Below the pieces are notes generated by a model, which was not told the DNA's origin, ran no database searches, and saw only the letters and a program-made list of their open reading frames with translations. From Dechloromonas sp. UBA6271 (lineage in GTDB: Bacteria > Pseudomonadota > Gammaproteobacteria > Burkholderiales > Rhodocyclaceae), in NCBI GenBank assembly GCA_002440665.1, contig DJUX01000039.1:30702-94701 (forward strand): DNA of 64,000 bases. Reading direction: 5' to 3'. This document shows, piece after piece, positions 27,001-35,357 of this stretch. Positions within the stretch are counted from its first letter, which is position 1. Every line of letters starts with the position of its first letter. The position numbers were made by a program, and so were the translations under genes.

Positions 27001-29271
27001 TCATCGCCGGCCGCCCTTCCGCAAAGCCTCGCGTTTTACCACCTCGACAAGCTGATCGGCGACCGATGCGCTGGACTGCATCGGGAAGGTTCGCCCATCA
27101 AGCGTCAGATTAACCGTTGCCCCAGGTCGACCACCGCCAGCTGGTTCCGTGGCGCCTTTCATGCTTGGCAACGAAATGTTATCCAAAGCGCTGCCGACCG
27201 CGCCGCCGTCAGCAAATTTCGGCAGCTTCATGGCGTTGATCGCACTCAGCAGGCCGGGCCCGTAGTGATTGACTGCAGCCGCCTTGACAATAAATTCACC
27301 ATTGGAAAGCCGCGCCAAGATAGAGTCTGAGGTCGCCGTTCCGGGGCCGCGCAACAATCCGCCATCGGCAAAACCGCCCATCCCGGCGCTGTTGACGTCA
27401 GCGGCAACTGTCCGCATCGTGACTGTCACCGTCTTGTCATTGAGTTCCGCCATCTGCTTCTGCAGTGCGGCCACCGCGCCTTCGGCCTGCGTGATGTTGG
27501 CCTTGATTTCGATGTTCGCCGCCTTGGCTTTCAACGCCTCTATGTCGACATCAAGGTTGGCGAGGGTGGCGGCCTGCGCCGAGGCCTGGGCTTCAAGTGC
27601 AGTGGCTTCGCCCTGCTTGGCCTTGGCGTTGTTCTCGATGACGCCGGCCTGCGCATTGCCGATAGCTTCGATAGAATCCGCATTGCCGGCGGCTTCGGCG
27701 AACTTCATGGCGCGGTCGAGGAAGGATTCGGCCTGTTTCTGGTACTTCTCGAAATCCTTGGTCCGCCCATCAAGCTTTGCAGCCCCAGCGGCGGCTGCGT
27801 AGTAGTTGCCCTCGCTCTGCAGATCCTGCGCCTGAGTCAGCGCCAGCGCTTTCTTGTCTTCTTCCGGCAGGTCGGCATTGCGCAACTCGGTTGCCTTGTC
27901 GGCGGATGAGGTGCGCACACCGGCGGCCTTCTCCAGCAGCTTCTGTGCGTCGTCGGCGGCCTTCTGCGCTTCCTTGCGCGAGGTTTCCCAGGCCGTCTGC
28001 AGCGCGCCGCGCAGCTTCTCGGCATCCTTCAACTGCTCGTCGGTGCGCGCCTTGTCGGTCTTCAGGATGTCGGCCGATGCCTTGCCGGCGGCGATCTCCT
28101 TGAGCTGCTCCAGGTTCGCGGTCTCGCGCGCCAGATGCGCGGCGATGTTCAGGCGCTTGTTCGCCGTGTCCTGGTCATCGCCAGTAATCCGCTTGTTTTG
28201 GGCCTCGTAATACTGCACCTGCTGCGCTTTTGCGGCAATCTCCGCCTCAAGACCAGCTATCTGAGCATTGACCGAGTTTATCTCAGTCCTTTTGCCTGCA
28301 GCACCGAACCCGTCGATCCGCGGGTCAGATTCAATTTTATTGCGAGCTTGCTCAAGCCCATCGATCTCCTTTCGAGCACCTTCAATGCCCAATTTCAGTC
28401 TTTGAATCGTTTCGGCGGGTGACTTCTCACCAACCAGGGCGGCGTCTCGCATCCCGATTGCGAGACGATCCCAAAATCCTAGCCCGGCCTTATTGGCCTC
28501 ATTGAGCTTGTCCAGATATTTGTTTAGCGTCGGGACGAGGTGCATACCAATGCTGACCTGGGCGGACTTGGAAGACGCGTTCATTCGATCAAGCTGGTCG
28601 TTGAATTCTGCTGCTGCCCGCGCCTTCTCGGCACTGAGCACCAGGCCGAGCCGCTCGGCTTCGTCGCTCATTGCCTTAAGCCCGGCGCTGCCGTTGTTGA
28701 GCAACGGGATCAGCTCGGTGCCGAGTTTCTTGCCGAAGAAATCCATCGCCAGCGCGGTCTTTTCCGGGCCGGCCGGCATGGCTGAGAACACGTCAGCGAG
28801 GTCGTAGAGCACCTCGGTCGTGCTGCGCATGGTGCCGTCGGCGTTGCGCAGCGAAATGCCGAAGCGCTCGAACAGCTTGCCGCTTTCGGCGCCGCCGGCC
28901 GCCGCGCCGACCATCAGTTTCGACAGGTTGCCGATGCCCTTGCCGAGCGCCTCGGTCGAGGTATCCGACAGCTTGGCGGCGTATTGCAGGCGTGACAGTT
29001 CCTCGACGGCGACGCCGGTGCGCTGCGACATGTTGTCGAGCTGATCGCCGTAGTCGGCAGCGGCCTTGACCGAGGCCGTTATGGCGGCGCCGACCGCAAG
29101 CGCTGCCGAGGCTGCACCGCCCATGACAGAAAGACCACTGCCAAACGAACCGAACGATTTGGAGACAACCCGCTCAAGGTCTTGAAAAAGCCCAATGGAG
29201 CCACGAACGGCCTTGGTCAGATCCGACGTATCGGCTGAAATCCGTAGCGCTACCTCACCGCCGGTCGCCAT
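27001..29271 (-). CDS. phage tail tape measure protein
   Basis: A 756-residue protein. The N-terminus (ALRISADTSDLTKAVRGSI, residues 8-26) and the hydrophobic glycine/alanine segment near 47-70 are typical of tape measure proteins of long-tailed phages. A long helical middle follows (about 280-630, rich in Ala, Lys, Glu), and the C-terminal part has GFADGGLLRGPGTATSDSI and FADGG repeats seen in many such proteins. The tape measure sets tail length and is ejected with DNA. At roughly 1.5 angstrom per residue it would suit a tail near 100 nm. It is the last gene of the element, 1 bp after the chaperone-like gene. Confidence 0.88.
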   Translation of the reverse strand: MATGGEVALRISADTSDLTKAVRGSIGLFQDLERVVSKSFGSFGSGLSVMGGAASAALAVGAAITASVKAAADYGDQLDNMSQRTGVAVEELSRLQYAAKLSDTSTEALGKGIGNLSKLMVGAAAGGAESGKLFERFGISLRNADGTMRSTTEVLYDLADVFSAMPAGPEKTALAMDFFGKKLGTELIPLLNNGSAGLKAMSDEAERLGLVLSAEKARAAAEFNDQLDRMNASSKSAQVSIGMHLVPTLNKYLDKLNEANKAGLGFWDRLAIGMRDAALVGEKSPAETIQRLKLGIEGARKEIDGLEQARNKIESDPRIDGFGAAGKRTEINSVNAQIAGLEAEIAAKAQQVQYYEAQNKRITGDDQDTANKRLNIAAHLARETANLEQLKEIAAGKASADILKTDKARTDEQLKDAEKLRGALQTAWETSRKEAQKAADDAQKLLEKAAGVRTSSADKATELRNADLPEEDKKALALTQAQDLQSEGNYYAAAAGAAKLDGRTKDFEKYQKQAESFLDRAMKFAEAAGNADSIEAIGNAQAGVIENNAKAKQGEATALEAQASAQAATLANLDVDIEALKAKAANIEIKANITQAEGAVAALQKQMAELNDKTVTVTMRTVAADVNSAGMGGFADGGLLRGPGTATSDSILARLSNGEFIVKAAAVNHYGPGLLSAINAMKLPKFADGGAVGSALDNISLPSMKGATEPAGGGRPGATVNLTLDGRTFPMQSSASVADQLVEVVKREALRKGGRR

Positions 29272-29272
29272 G

Positions 29273-29620
29273 TCAGTTGCTCACGCCGATCGCCGGAAGG
29301 CGGCCGGCGGCGCGCTCTTTCTCCAGGTGCTCAGCCGTCACGCGAATAAGCCGGCGAACGCGGAAGAAATGCGTATTCACCTCGGTGGCCATGTCGGCGA
29401 GCAGCTTCAGCTCACGCGCCGTCAGTGGATCGAAGGCCGAAACCTCACAGCGGCAGAGCATCGCCAGATCGCCGAGGCTGATGCCTTCGACGGCCAGCTC
29501 AGAGACCACGTCGGTCTCGCCGCCGGTGTTGAAAGATTCCACCCAGGTGCGCACTTCGGCGATGGTCATTTCATGAATGGTAAATGAAGCGTTGTCGGTG
29601 GTTACGGATTCAGTTCTCAT
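29273..29620 (-). CDS. tail assembly chaperone-like protein
   Basis: A 115-residue protein immediately upstream of the tape measure gene, the classical position of tail assembly chaperones. The ISLGDLAMLCRCEVSAFDPLTARELKLLADMATEVNTHFF region (kept short here: LTARELKLLADMATEVN, about residues 70-86) has the pattern threshold-Leu ... EVNxxFF of these chaperones. I see no slippery heptamer or extended alternate frame for a programmed frameshift product. The ATG at 29,620 (MRTESV) is chosen over an upstream in-frame start. Confidence 0.6.
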   Translation of the reverse strand: MRTESVTTDNASFTIHEMTIAEVRTWVESFNTGGETDVVSELAVEGISLGDLAMLCRCEVSAFDPLTARELKLLADMATEVNTHFFRVRRLIRVTAEHLEKERAAGRLPAIGVSN

Positions 29621-29721
29621 TACAGGGTCCTTTGAAATTAAGGGGCCGCCGCCAGATGACATTCAGGGCTGGTCCCTTGCCACGTCTCGCGAGCGTGGCC
29701 AACTGGCGGCGGCGTAAGCGG

Positions 29722-29934
29722 TCAATCTCTATCGTTTCGACCAGGGCGCGCTGGCAACAGGTCGCGCCGGTCGATGTATGCCAAGTGTCGGGCATGCAGA
29801 TCGACGCCATGGCCGCGAATGTGCCAGCCTTGGCTAACTTGCAACACCTCGAGGCCGCGCGCCATGGCCGCGTCGTAAATCACACGATCTTTGCCATATA
29901 GCGCAGGCGGTGCCGGAGACGCTTCGGCGGTCAT
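29722..29934 (-). CDS. small phage-element protein (70 aa)
   Basis: A 70-residue basic protein (YGKDRVIYDAAMARGLEVLQ early, many Arg and His). Not recognised. Its ATG overlaps the stop of the preceding gene in ATGA at 29,931-29,934, supporting translation. About 100 bp without a gene separate it from the chaperone-like gene. Confidence 0.55.
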   Translation of the reverse strand: MTAEASPAPPALYGKDRVIYDAAMARGLEVLQVSQGWHIRGHGVDLHARHLAYIDRRDLLPARPGRNDRD

Positions 29935-30383
29935 TTGCGCCGCTTTCGGTAAATGGCCGCTGCGTTGAGGTCAGCCACTTTCTTTGAGGCTACCGGCGGC
30001 TTTTTGAAAGCCGAAGAGGCCTTGTTTTCAGGACTCTTATCGGCGGTTTTTTTCCGCTCCAGCATGCCGTTGTACAACGAGTTTCCGCAGGCCTGGACGT
30101 GGTAAATGACCGTATCGAACGCGGATGCCGAAGGCGTGTATTCCAGGTTGTTGCTTTCGATTTTCTCGAGCCACGACGCCGCCGCTTTCCTGCAGTCGTC
30201 GAAGTACCCGGGCTGGGATGCCAGTTTGGCGTCGATTTCTCCAAGCTTCTTGACGGCAGCTTTGCAATAGACAAGCAGCGCATCGGGGTCGACCTGGAGC
30301 AGTTTTCGACCTGCGTTGTCGATTGTCGCCGCAACCGGAAGACGCGGAAATGAACCGCGGCTATTTTTGGAATCCTTGATCAT
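29931..30383 (-). CDS. phage-element hypothetical protein (150 aa)
   Basis: A 150-residue soluble, lysine-rich protein. Residues 25-110 look helical (ALLVYCKAAVKKLGEIDAKL). The tail is basic and ends AAIYRKRRK. No family recognised. Overlaps both neighbours by 4 bp, so it belongs to the same coupled operon. A structural or DNA-associated role would be guesswork. Confidence 0.6.
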   Translation of the reverse strand: MIKDSKNSRGSFPRLPVAATIDNAGRKLLQVDPDALLVYCKAAVKKLGEIDAKLASQPGYFDDCRKAAASWLEKIESNNLEYTPSASAFDTVIYHVQACGNSLYNGMLERKKTADKSPENKASSAFKKPPVASKKVADLNAAAIYRKRRK

Positions 30384-30907
30384 TTCAGCGTCTCCAGCAC
30401 GTCATCGGGGACGCCAAGAACCGCTGCCGGATCAGCATCGGCTCTCCGCTCAACCTGGTTCCCACGCAACAGATCGGCCTCGATCTCGGCTTCCTCCGCG
30501 CGCTCCAGGGCCAGCAGTTCGCGCGCCAGCCGCTTGCGGTCGGCAGCGCGTTTCTGGTCGCTGACGCCGGGCGGATGATCACCTTTAATGCGCACGAACT
30601 GCTCCTTCACGTCGTCGGTGATCATCGGCCCGAGGTGGCGGAAAATCGCACCGATGACGAATTTGTCGGACTGGCCAAACACCAGACCGGTGGCGACGGC
30701 AAAGTCGATATCAGAGTCCTGGCGGGCCGCAATCGTGTTCGTCGCAAGGTGCCCGACCACCTTAAAGTAGTCGGCCGCCGCTCGGTCAACATGCATCTGC
30801 CAAAGCGCCATTGCGCCATCGTCTGGCAGTCCGGCGGCGTCGAGGTCGGCAATCGCCTGTTTTTTTGCTGAAATCTGCTCGCGCAGTTTTGTGATTTGGT
30901 TGCTCAC
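30380..30907 (-). CDS. phage-element hypothetical protein (175 aa)
   Basis: A 175-residue protein with an N-terminal coiled coil (LREQISAKKQAIADLDAAGL), a middle region FAVATGLVFGQSDKFVIGAI, and a second charged helix (KRAADRKRLARELLALERAE). Not recognised. The GTG start overlaps the upstream stop in GTGA (30,904-30,907), and the stop overlaps the next ATG. Confidence 0.6.
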   Translation of the reverse strand: MSNQITKLREQISAKKQAIADLDAAGLPDDGAMALWQMHVDRAAADYFKVVGHLATNTIAARQDSDIDFAVATGLVFGQSDKFVIGAIFRHLGPMITDDVKEQFVRIKGDHPPGVSDQKRAADRKRLARELLALERAEEAEIEADLLRGNQVERRADADPAAVLGVPDDVLETLK

Positions 30908-31281
30908 CGCGCCACCTCGCCAGGATTCAAAATCCCCAATTTCACCAGCAGGCTGCCGGCAGCGAAGGAAACCGATCCGGCGGCCAATATCTTTTGGCGG
31001 ATCACGTCGCGGGAGGCTAGGGCCGACGGCAACACAGCCGCGATCCGCTGCAGCTCGCGCTCGGCTTCTTCGCGCTGGCGGATAACGTTCTCGTTTTTGC
31101 CATACGTTGCGTCAATGAATTCATCAAGCTCAACGATCCGTTGCTCTGCCTCGCGCCGACGCCACAGCAGATCGTTGACACGATCATTGGCGCCACCGCT
31201 GGACGCAATCAGCCCAGTTGTTTCGCCCGCCAGGCGGAAAAATTTTTCCATGGCCAATTGGGCCCATTGGGGGTTATCCAT
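30904..31281 (-). CDS. phage-element coiled-coil protein (125 aa)
   Basis: A 125-residue protein with a strongly helical middle (DRVNDLLWRRREAEQRIVEL through REEAERELQRIA). Not recognised. ATG 31,281 (MDNPQW) overlaps the end of the preceding gene by 8 bp. An in-frame start at 31,356 would overlap by 83 bp and is less likely. Confidence 0.55.
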   Translation of the reverse strand: MDNPQWAQLAMEKFFRLAGETTGLIASSGGANDRVNDLLWRRREAEQRIVELDEFIDATYGKNENVIRQREEAERELQRIAAVLPSALASRDVIRQKILAAGSVSFAAGSLLVKLGILNPGEVAR

Positions 31282-31516
31282 TGGGGTTTTCTCCGTTGAT
31301 GCTGTCAAGCCATTGCTTAAATTCGGCGGCCGGAACATACCGGGAGCGCGGCCCAAACTTCATAACGCGAACTGGAATGGTGCCAGCCAGCGATGCCGCC
31401 TCGAATGCGTCCGGTGTTAGCCCGGCCTTATGGGCGGCTACGCCCAAGCGCCAAAGGCCGGTAGCGTCCGCGTGATCCTGATTGGTTTTCAACTTTTTGC
31501 CCTTTTTTTGATGCAA
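31274..31516 (-). CDS. small helix-turn-helix-like protein (80 aa)
   Basis: An 80-residue protein. The pattern WRLGVAAHKAGLTPDAFEAA then IPVRVMKFGPRSRYVPAAEF resembles excisionase/MerR-type winged helices: a short helix-turn-helix, a basic wing and a hydrophobic strand. The apparent start is TTG at 31,516, so the N-terminus is uncertain. It lies 46 bp downstream of the small-terminase-like gene. Possibly a DNA-binding regulator of the downstream genes; inferred only from the pattern. Confidence 0.5.
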   Translation of the reverse strand: MHQKKGKKLKTNQDHADATGLWRLGVAAHKAGLTPDAFEAASLAGTIPVRVMKFGPRSRYVPAAEFKQWLDSINGENPNG

Positions 31517-31562
31517 CGGGCCTATTGTGGGTTTTTGATTTAACGCGGCCTGTGAGTGGATT

Positions 31563-32060
31563 TCAGCAACTCAAGGCCATGCCGGCGAATTTCTTAGCCA
31601 GCTCGCCAAGCGCCTGCTCGATATGGTCTTCGAGCAGCAGGCGCACCAGGTTTTCGTCGCTAAGTGCGGCGATTTGTGGGGCCAGGATGGCGGGGAGCGT
31701 GGCGAGGTGGGAGCGCATGGTGGCGCCGGCATCGGCTATTGCGGCGAGCACCAGGGCGGTTTCCATGAGCTGGCCAGCGCGCGAGGCGGATTCCATCTCG
31801 GCCAGGTCGGCGTTGGCGTCTTCGCGCCGGGCGCGGGCCGCTTGGTAATCATGCGCCGGGTGCATCCACCTCTGGTTTCCGGCGTCGACCGGCGGCGGCG
31901 CGGCGCCGCCCTCAGTCTGCGACATCTTCCAAAGGCTGGCATCGACGTCGACTTTCCCGTTGGCGGTCAACACCAGGCGCCCGGCTTTGCGGAGGGCTGT
32001 CACCCGCGCCGGTGAGCGGTCGATGTGACGGGCGAATTCAGAAAAGGTCATCTCGCTCAC
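31563..32060 (-). CDS. small terminase subunit-like DNA packaging protein
   Basis: A 165-residue protein with an N-terminal winged helix (MTFSEFARHIDRSPARVTAL, residues 4-23) and a long helix with YQAARARREDANADLAEMES (about 73-92). This is the layout of Nu1/TerS proteins that recognise pac or cos DNA. The C-terminal part is helical, as in oligomerisation domains. No large terminase follows, so packaging would depend on another phage's enzyme. The GTG start overlaps the upstream gene by 4 bp (GTGA). Confidence 0.65.
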   Translation of the reverse strand: MSEMTFSEFARHIDRSPARVTALRKAGRLVLTANGKVDVDASLWKMSQTEGGAAPPPVDAGNQRWMHPAHDYQAARARREDANADLAEMESASRAGQLMETALVLAAIADAGATMRSHLATLPAILAPQIAALSDENLVRLLLEDHIEQALGELAKKFAGMALSC

Positions 32061-32566
32061 TCCCTGCCCCCTTTCCCTGACATGACACGGAGCACCGGCT
32101 CGCGAACCGCCCCGAGGCGAAGCTCGGCGCCGGCATCCAGTAGCGCGTCACTGAGCGCCAGGCGAAAGGCATCGCGCTCGATTCCAGCGACGGCCTTGCG
32201 GAAATTGCCGATTGCCGTCGCCCCTGGCGGGCGTGGGCGCCAGGGATCGAGGCCGGCGAAAGTGGCAGCGCTGTGGCAGTCGAGAATCAAATCCTCGCTC
32301 GACTCGTCGGAGAGTTGCATTAGAAACTGGAGAGTCCAGACGCGAACCATAGTCCGCAGCGGGTAAGGCGGGCGGCCGGTCACTGGCTTCGGGTAGCTCG
32401 GGGCGGCCAGGGCTTCCAGCTCGCCCCAGGGAATCAGCTTGTCTAGGCGCTCGAGCAAGCGCGCCCGCCTCGGTGCCCGCCCGCGTGGCCAGCTTACCGA
32501 GGTGAACAACCCTCGGCTGCCTGATCCATCAAAAACAGGTTTCATCTGAATATCCATAGTTAACAT
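32057..32566 (-). CDS. stand-alone IS5-type transposase N-terminal domain (DUF772-like)
   Basis: A 169-residue protein resembling only the N-terminal domain of IS5-family transposases: LLERLDKLIPWGELEALAAP, YPKPVTGRPPYPLRTMVRVW, SDESSEDLILDC, FAGLD and NFRKAV in the right order. The catalytic DDE domain is missing; no inverted repeats flank it. The gene is co-oriented and GTGA-coupled with the small-terminase-like gene, so it behaves as a functional phage gene rather than a passive fragment. Its likely activity is DNA binding, inferred from the transposase domain. Upstream to 32,766 are 200 bp with the inverted repeat described separately. Confidence 0.65.
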   Translation of the reverse strand: MLTMDIQMKPVFDGSGSRGLFTSVSWPRGRAPRRARLLERLDKLIPWGELEALAAPSYPKPVTGRPPYPLRTMVRVWTLQFLMQLSDESSEDLILDCHSAATFAGLDPWRPRPPGATAIGNFRKAVAGIERDAFRLALSDALLDAGAELRLGAVREPVLRVMSGKGGRE

Positions 32567-32659
32567 TAATCACGTTCACTAACTTTGATAGAAACTGACT
32601 AGCTAGGTTTCGAGGCTCTTTGCACCCTCATGGGCATGAGACTGCAGGGGCCCCCGGCC

Positions 32660-32777
32660 GGTAATGCGGGTAATGCGGGAATTGCGGGGTCTGTTTCCTC
32701 TAATAAATATTTTTTGTCTCTGACATTTTTTTCGCATTGGTAGGAAGGGATACCGCATTACCCGCATTACCCGCATT
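32660..32777. repeat. inverted pair of tandem TAATGCGGG repeats
   Basis: GGTAATGCGGGTAATGCGG occurs on the plus strand at 32,660-32,678 and on the minus strand at the right (within 32,753-32,775), about 75 bp apart. Each arm is itself a tandem 9-bp repeat. The right arm begins at the helicase stop codon. It could be an origin, operator or terminator-type structure. Confidence 0.6.
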
Positions 32778-34380
32778 TGATGACCTTCCATCGGGCAACC
32801 TTCTTGTTGCCATCGGTTCCGGCCTGTTTGAGTTGCAGCCCGTCAATGATCCGGTCGCGGTTGCGCTGCGCCCAGCCACCCAGGCGGAGCCCGGTTGGCT
32901 TCTCGGAGCAAACCAGGTGCAGCGCATCGCGTAAGTCTTCATTGGCGCTCTGACCCATAGAGGAGGCGGCGGAGAGGACGGCGGCGACTGTGACGGGCTG
33001 GTTGCTGAATTCGTTGTACCAGGAAGAAAGCACCAAACGCAGCGCCTCGAGTTCAGGGTCGGCGGCGCGCAATTCTTCTGAGGTCAAGATCGGGTCGGGC
33101 AGTCCGAGCCAGATCAGCGGGCGACGAACCATGCGGTCCCATGTCTCGAAGCCACCGAACGCATGCAGGCCGGGGATGGCAGGCGATCCGGCTGCAATGT
33201 AGGCGGCGACGATGGTCAGCACATGCATGATGATCTCGCCTCGGCGCTCGCCAATAATGGCCAGGTGGTCACGGTCGAAACTGCGGTGTTCCGGGCGCTC
33301 GACCTTGGCGTCGAGCCGGATCATTACAACGCGGCGTTTGAGGTCGCCGACGATGCGCAGATTATTCCCGGTCGCGATCAGTAAGGAATGGGTCGGTACG
33401 CTCAACATTCCAGATCCGCCAAGTGGGCGCAGGCGTAGGTGGGTTTGTGTCGTTGCTTGGCAAAGTAGATCGCCGCGGAGATCGCGCTCTATGTTGTCAA
33501 TGCTGACAACCGGGTCGCCAGCCAGATAGACACCGGTCAGGCGCTTTTCCGTTTCGGCATCGTCATGTCCGAGCGACATGACGCTGGCGCGGCGACTGGT
33601 GGCGACGATGGCCGCCGATTCGCAGAGCAGAGTCTTACCAGTGCCTGCCGTCGGCGCAGTTATTGCGAACATGGGTGCAGATGGCAGCAGGCGGCGCAGC
33701 AGCGCAGTCAGCAGGCAGGACATGAGCGCGGAGTGGTCGATATCGGCCACAAACGGAAAGTCGGCGAAGATGCCACGCAACTTGCCGATAGCGGTCTCGG
33801 CTTGCTGCATGGTCGGCGCTTCCGGTGGCCGGATATAGCCAGGAATCGCTTGAAAGGCGCAAAACAAGCCGCTGTCTGCATCATAGCCTGGCCGGTCGAT
33901 CAGGCGCCCGGTGCCGGTGATTGTCGGCGCCTCGATGAATCCGATAAGATCGGGCAGCTTCGGGTAATGGCCGCGTGATAGAAGGTTGTCGGCAATTCGG
34001 CGCGGGCAGTCGCAAGGCTTGTAGCTGCCAGTACGGGAGTCAAATTTCTCATGCCGTGCGGCGCGGGTAGCCAATTCTGCGAGCAGCGGGGATTCGACTG
34101 GGTGCACCATGATGGCGCCCGCCGGCCGCTTTACGGATTTGTCCGTTGGCTCGTCTGCTTGATAGACCCGGGCCAGGCGGCCGGCGTAGCGGTAGACGTT
34201 TTGTTCCGGCGACTCGGCGAGCGCAGCCTCGATCTGGTCAAGCACTCCCGGTAGGTTGCCGGGGTCGTGTCGAATCACGCGGCGGCCGTCGGAATCGAAA
34301 GCGCTGCCAGACGGCGAGCGAGGTTTTTTTGCCTTGGCCAGTTTGGCGGCAGCTTTTTCCAGGTTGGTAACGTTGCTCAA
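32767..34380 (-). CDS. phage replicative helicase-like ATPase
   Basis: A 537-residue protein whose C-terminal half is a P-loop ATPase. Walker A is FAITAPTAGTGKTLLCESAA (about residues 239-258), a Walker B-like VVSIDNIERD follows, and SLLIATGNNL is a sensor-like motif. The N-terminal part includes a CDCPRR pair of cysteines. It is immediately downstream of the CHC2 primase gene (TTGA overlap), and together they resemble a split primase-helicase. TTG start at 34,380. The exact helicase superfamily is not clear from motifs alone. Confidence 0.7.
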   Translation of the reverse strand: MSNVTNLEKAAAKLAKAKKPRSPSGSAFDSDGRRVIRHDPGNLPGVLDQIEAALAESPEQNVYRYAGRLARVYQADEPTDKSVKRPAGAIMVHPVESPLLAELATRAARHEKFDSRTGSYKPCDCPRRIADNLLSRGHYPKLPDLIGFIEAPTITGTGRLIDRPGYDADSGLFCAFQAIPGYIRPPEAPTMQQAETAIGKLRGIFADFPFVADIDHSALMSCLLTALLRRLLPSAPMFAITAPTAGTGKTLLCESAAIVATSRRASVMSLGHDDAETEKRLTGVYLAGDPVVSIDNIERDLRGDLLCQATTQTHLRLRPLGGSGMLSVPTHSLLIATGNNLRIVGDLKRRVVMIRLDAKVERPEHRSFDRDHLAIIGERRGEIIMHVLTIVAAYIAAGSPAIPGLHAFGGFETWDRMVRRPLIWLGLPDPILTSEELRAADPELEALRLVLSSWYNEFSNQPVTVAAVLSAASSMGQSANEDLRDALHLVCSEKPTGLRLGGWAQRNRDRIIDGLQLKQAGTDGNKKVARWKVIKCG

Positions 34381-34799
34381 AGGCCAGCCCCCGACAAGGC
34401 AGACTGGATACGCTCGCCAGCTTGCAGAAGGCGCTCGCGGTCGACGGCGGAAAGCGGTTCACCGGTGGCCAAGGCAGCCGCAGCGGCGCAAACCACAATG
34501 GCCTCGAAGCTGACGGCGCGCAATGCGTCGGTGGCTGGAAACGGTCGTCGCTCTGGTCTGGCATGATCACCAGCGAGGCGCGGCGGGAACAGGTCGGAAA
34601 GCTCGAGGCCGACCGCCTGCACAATTTCATGGACCGAACAGCCGGCAAAACAATGCACCAGGACGCGGCCATCGTCGGTTTCGCGAATGCTTAGGCTCGG
34701 GCCTTTGTCATCGTGCGCCGGGCAGCAGGCGGAGTAGCGGTCTTTGCCGGTGCGCTTTACCTTGTCCAATTTAGAAATAAGGGTGTCGGCGGCTGTCAT
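34377..34799 (-). CDS. CHC2 zinc-finger primase-like protein
   Basis: A 140-residue protein with the DnaG/P4-type zinc finger: SACCPAHDDKGPSLSI (about residues 23-38) and VLVHCFAGCSVHEI (about 46-59), giving the Cys-x2-His and Cys-x4-Cys ligands. It has no visible TOPRIM domain, which must be elsewhere or absent. Residues 80-140 are alanine-rich. Located directly before the helicase gene and ATGA-coupled to the upstream gene. Role: binding template for primer synthesis on element DNA. Confidence 0.75.
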   Translation of the reverse strand: MTAADTLISKLDKVKRTGKDRYSACCPAHDDKGPSLSIRETDDGRVLVHCFAGCSVHEIVQAVGLELSDLFPPRLAGDHARPERRPFPATDALRAVSFEAIVVCAAAAALATGEPLSAVDRERLLQAGERIQSALSGAGL

Positions 34800-35056
34800 A
34801 GATCGAAGACCCCAACGAGTTTCATACCGCTATCTGGACAAACCGCAGCCCGATAGACCAAGGTGTGCACGATAGGAAAGCTCACGTTCTCAAAGACCAC
34901 GCTGCGAGCTCGGGGCGAGGCGGTGCGCAACAGGTAGCACAGCATCGACAGTTCTTCGTGCTTGTGAAGATTCTTGCGTCGGTAGGCTTCTTTGGATTGC
35001 TTAGCGAGGGTACGCAGCAGCTTACGGCTGGCGCCAGTCAATTTATTGGCGGCCAT
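34796..35056 (-). CDS. phage-element hypothetical protein (86 aa)
   Basis: An 86-residue basic protein (SRKLLRTLAKQSKEAYRRKN at the start), then a hydrophobic stretch. Not recognised. Lies between the AlpA-like gene (1 bp gap) and the primase gene (4 bp overlap), so it is likely part of the early replication operon. Confidence 0.55.
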   Translation of the reverse strand: MAANKLTGASRKLLRTLAKQSKEAYRRKNLHKHEELSMLCYLLRTASPRARSVVFENVSFPIVHTLVYRAAVCPDSGMKLVGVFDL

Positions 35057-35057
35057 G

Positions 35058-35285
35058 TCAGGCGCCCTTCAACTTTTGGCGCAATTCACCAACGTTCCAG
35101 ACAGTGATCTTTGGCCCAATTTTCCGGGGGGATGGAAGGCGACCATCAGAAGACATTCGCCAGACCGTAGCTGCCGCAGCACCGGTCAGCCCGCAAACTA
35201 CGGGAAGACGAACGCTTGCGGAATCGGGGAGGGAGTCGAAGTTGCGAAGTGCGGCGGGCACTTCTGATTTGTCTTGGTTTTGCAT
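35058..35285 (-). CDS. AlpA-like transcriptional regulator/excisionase
   Basis: A 75-residue protein whose second half (LPVVCGLTGAAAATVWRMSS, then GRLPSPRKIGPKITVWNVGE) fits the AlpA/MerR-type winged helix: recognition helix, proline-rich wing, and W-x-x-x-E before the last helix. AlpA proteins activate integrase or excision genes in cryptic prophages and satellites. The ATG at 35,285 follows CGGAGC. An earlier in-frame start would add 11 residues. Confidence 0.7.
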   Translation of the reverse strand: MQNQDKSEVPAALRNFDSLPDSASVRLPVVCGLTGAAAATVWRMSSDGRLPSPRKIGPKITVWNVGELRQKLKGA

Positions 35286-35357
35286 GATTGCTCCGTGTAT
35301 GTGGTGCGACGGATGCAATCATCAAGCCAAGAATTGTCATTGCTCGGTATCAGAAAC

